From: Chitinophaga varians
GTDB lineage: Bacteria; Bacteroidota; Bacteroidia; Chitinophagales; Chitinophagaceae
Length of the DNA: 64,000 nt
Direction of reading: 5' to 3'
Assembly: GCF_012641275.1 (NCBI RefSeq)
Contig: NZ_JABAIA010000001.1
Span: 248,001 to 312,000, forward strand
In this document: positions 62,035 to 64,000 of the stretch, piece by piece
Layout of the letters: each line of letters starts with the position of its first letter
Numbering within the stretch: position 1 is the first letter of the stretch
Made by a program: the position numbers and the translations under genes
Notes under the pieces: model-generated
The model's input: the letters and a program-made list of their open reading frames with translations, nothing else
The model's database searches: none
Told to the model about the DNA's origin: nothing

Positions 62035-64000
62035 TTAAATTTTGACCAGTTGCGGCGCTTCCGCCACCTGCATATGTGGCAATCCTACCGGGATACCGGC
62101 GGCACCTTTTTGCAGGGTGTCGTTGATGACGACCGGCAGCGCATACTGGTGCCCGTTGTCCATGAAATAAAGCAGATGTCCGGCTGCCACCTGAAAACGG
62201 CGTGCGTCTTCACTGTGCAGCATGATGTATGGAGCAGGCATCCGTTGGGCAATTCCCGGCGTATGCACGCTCAGTTCTTCCGATCCGAAAATATGGTAGA
62301 GCGGCACCAGTAACAGGTGGCCCCCCACCGGTATGAACGGGTCGGGTATATTGGTATAAAATTTCGTTTGACCGTTTACGTTAGGCTCCAGCAGGCGCTT
62401 GCCGGGGTTGCCGCCGTGCAGGGGGCCACCGGTTTCCACCTGGTATTTGTTGACCGATTGTACCGAGTTCCACCCTGGCGCCCAGAAGAAGGGAATAACA
62501 GAAGAAGGTGGTTCGCCGCGGTATCCTTCCATGGTGAAAGACAGCGCCGTGTCTGTATCTTCCGCCGGTTTGGGTTCGCTGACGTTTATATTGGCCTGCA
62601 TGGCGGTACGGCCGCTGTAACGGTGTGGTTCGCGTGGTATCTTCTGCCCCGCGATCCTGAAATCAGCCGGAGGCGTGATCGTATCAATGCCCGCAAATAC
62701 CTGATAACGGGCCGCGATGGCTTTTAGCAGATCGTCGTAATGTAATAGCGAGCGGAGGTGGGTATGGCCGCAGATATCGCCTAGCTGCAACAGCCAGCGC
62801 CAGCTTTCCTGTACGGCGCCCTGAGGATTCAGCACTTGCAGGAAACGTTGGGCACGGCCTTCATTATTGACCAGCGTGCCGTCTGCTTCCGCAAAAGTGC
62901 CGGCAGGCAACACGATGTTTGCCTTTTCTGTAGTGGGGTTGTGCAGGTGGTCCAGTACAATTACTTCCTTACAATGCCCGAAGAACTGGTTGGCCGTATG
63001 CTGGTCGAGCCGGCGGTACAAATCATTTTCCAAGACCAGCACTGTCTCCGCGCTGCCGTTTAATACGGCGTCCACTGCTGATTCCAGGCGGAGGCCTCCT
63101 AGCATTTCCAGGCCCATGCTGTTACATTCGGGCACGGTGAAAGAGAGCATCGCGTCGGCGCCTTGCTGTTTCAGGGCCCAGGCCAGGTTGGCCGCAGCCC
63201 TGATCACCTGTTCACTACCGCCTCCGTAGCCGGCTATTACCAGCGGTCTCTTCGCCCCCTTGAGCGCAGCAGCGATGGTAGCAGCGGCCTGTTTCCCTTC
63301 ATCAGACATACCCGTCACCTCCGGTAGGGTACCGTCCAACAGATGACTAACAGCAAAGGCTATACGCGCAATATTGTCCGGCGCGGTATGATAGGCACCG
63401 GTAGCCACTTCGTCAAGTTTGGTCTCCACTACGTTGAGGATGAAAAGCGGCCCTTTGTCTTCCTGTACGGCTTCCCGCACCGCTGCATCCTGCCACGCCG
63501 GCATGTGTATATTGCTGATCACATTTTCCACCGGCATACGGCGTACCGCCTGCCGTACAGACAGCGCCATCATAGGGGCGGTATTGGTCAGGTCTTCTCC
63601 CAATATCACCACCGCATCGGCGGCGGCAGCTTCCTGCATGGAAGCGGAACGCACAGGACCTTCTTTCAATAACTTCAGCATCAGCTGCACCAGCTCATGT
63701 TCTATCTCACCAATGCCCAGGTAAAAATTATTTTCTCCCACCAGTTCTTTCAACACGTAGTTCGATTCCACAGAAGCCCGCGGAGATCCGATGCCAATCG
63801 TTTTTCCCGGTTTCATGCGGTTCCGTACGTGTTGCAGCACGGGAAGGCCGTTGGCTTTATCATTCGGACCATGTACCACCAGCGGCTCCCGGATACGGTC
63901 TTTGCTGTTGACAAACTCATATCCGTAGCGGCCCCTGTCGCACAGGAAATAACCATTTACCGCACCGTTGTACCGGTTGGTGATCTGCCGCAGGGAACCG
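62035..64000 (-). CDS. nuoG: NADH-quinone oxidoreductase subunit G, N-terminus beyond the window
   Basis: The frame is open to the right edge, so the GTG at 63879 is not the true start. The visible 655 residues begin in the molybdopterin-oxidoreductase part ([20 protein letters not shown], then EFVN), typical of NuoG, and continue through the domain to a C-terminal TAA at 62035. The N-terminal 2Fe-2S and 4Fe-4S domains are outside the window. The protein feeds electrons from NADH to the peripheral arm. nuoA-F would lie to the right. Confidence 0.9.
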   Translation of the reverse strand, partial: GSLRQITNRYNGAVNGYFLCDRGRYGYEFVNSKDRIREPLVVHGPNDKANGLPVLQHVRNRMKPGKTIGIGSPRASVESNYVLKELVGENNFYLGIGEIEHELVQLMLKLLKEGPVRSASMQEAAAADAVVILGEDLTNTAPMMALSVRQAVRRMPVENVISNIHMPAWQDAAVREAVQEDKGPLFILNVVETKLDEVATGAYHTAPDNIARIAFAVSHLLDGTLPEVTGMSDEGKQAAATIAAALKGAKRPLVIAGYGGGSEQVIRAAANLAWALKQQGADAMLSFTVPECNSMGLEMLGGLRLESAVDAVLNGSAETVLVLENDLYRRLDQHTANQFFGHCKEVIVLDHLHNPTTEKANIVLPAGTFAEADGTLVNNEGRAQRFLQVLNPQGAVQESWRWLLQLGDICGHTHLRSLLHYDDLLKAIAARYQVFAGIDTITPPADFRIAGQKIPREPHRYSGRTAMQANINVSEPKPAEDTDTALSFTMEGYRGEPPSSVIPFFWAPGWNSVQSVNKYQVETGGPLHGGNPGKRLLEPNVNGQTKFYTNIPDPFIPVGGHLLLVPLYHIFGSEELSVHTPGIAQRMPAPYIMLHSEDARRFQVAAGHLLYFMDNGHQYALPVVINDTLQKGAAGIPVGLPHMQVAEAPQLVKI

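Noticed and set aside
1..64000. tRNA, rRNA, CRISPR array, prophage or insertion sequence
   Set aside because: No cloverleaf, spacer array, transposase or integrase was recognised on either strand.

Overview
The window comes from a Bacteroidota chromosome, most likely Chitinophagaceae and close to Chitinophaga. Supporting signs are Bacteroidota-type -7 boxes (TAnnTTTG) in front of several genes, little use of Shine-Dalgarno sites, a rpmB-rpmG-DUF4295 ribosomal cluster, a propeller/Y_Y_Y sensor kinase, a TonB-type outer-membrane receptor, DUF4294/DUF4382/DUF493 proteins, bacillithiol genes and a folC gene next to tonB. The genus is inference from gene content; no rRNA or tRNA gene was seen.

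Layout. 0-2 kb: topoisomerase IV subunit B (parE) and the start of a DUF1835 gene. 2-3 kb: two tiny membrane ORFs closed by a terminator. 3-7.7 kb: a glycosyltransferase cluster with three paralogous GT4-like enzymes and one GT2 enzyme, the last GT4-like gene convergent and overlapping. 8.2-13.3 kb: a sensor kinase and NarL-type regulator, then a secreted BNR-repeat protein. 13.6-21.6 kb: a GH31 alpha-glucosidase, an odd class-I amidotransferase-like protein, secreted MORN and DUF4382 proteins, and glycogen branching enzyme glgB. 21.8-28.3 kb: housekeeping genes (DEAD-box helicase, rimO, a cupin-8 protein, ftsY, DUF4295, rpmG, rpmB). 28.5-37.4 kb: ahpD-like and ahpC, a beta-lactamase-fold hydrolase, bshB1, two secreted proteins, an alpha/beta hydrolase, and ccmF/ccmE for cytochrome c maturation. 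37.6-40.5 kb: a tight operon of ureohydrolase, small membrane protein and radical SAM enzyme. 40.5-54.9 kb: AraC regulator and MFS exporter, tonB, an outer-membrane protein, folC, then Nudix, bacillithiol-transferase-like and ABC ATPase genes, a CAP lipoprotein, fbp, aspartate kinase, a small lipoprotein and a TonB-receptor-like barrel. 54.9-64 kb: complex I genes nuoG (cut by the window edge) through nuoN.

Genes that work together: the nuo block forms the membrane arm and part of the peripheral arm of NADH:quinone oxidoreductase. ccmF and ccmE act in heme delivery to cytochromes c. ahpC and the AhpD-like protein probably form a peroxidase pair. bshB1 and the YfiT/BstA-like gene indicate a bacillithiol thiol system. 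glgB and possibly the GH31 enzyme concern alpha-glucans.

The least explained content is a family of intergenic inverted repeats built from a few shared words (such as ATTTGGGTAT and TTACGGATT). Five copies lie within about 20 bases of the 3' end of a gene, and two distant copies share 22 identical bases. Other points worth checking are a CxxxY-type CcmE, the ureohydrolase/radical SAM operon, several unrecorded small membrane ORFs, and an amidotransferase-like protein that keeps its cysteine but appears to have lost the catalytic His/Glu.
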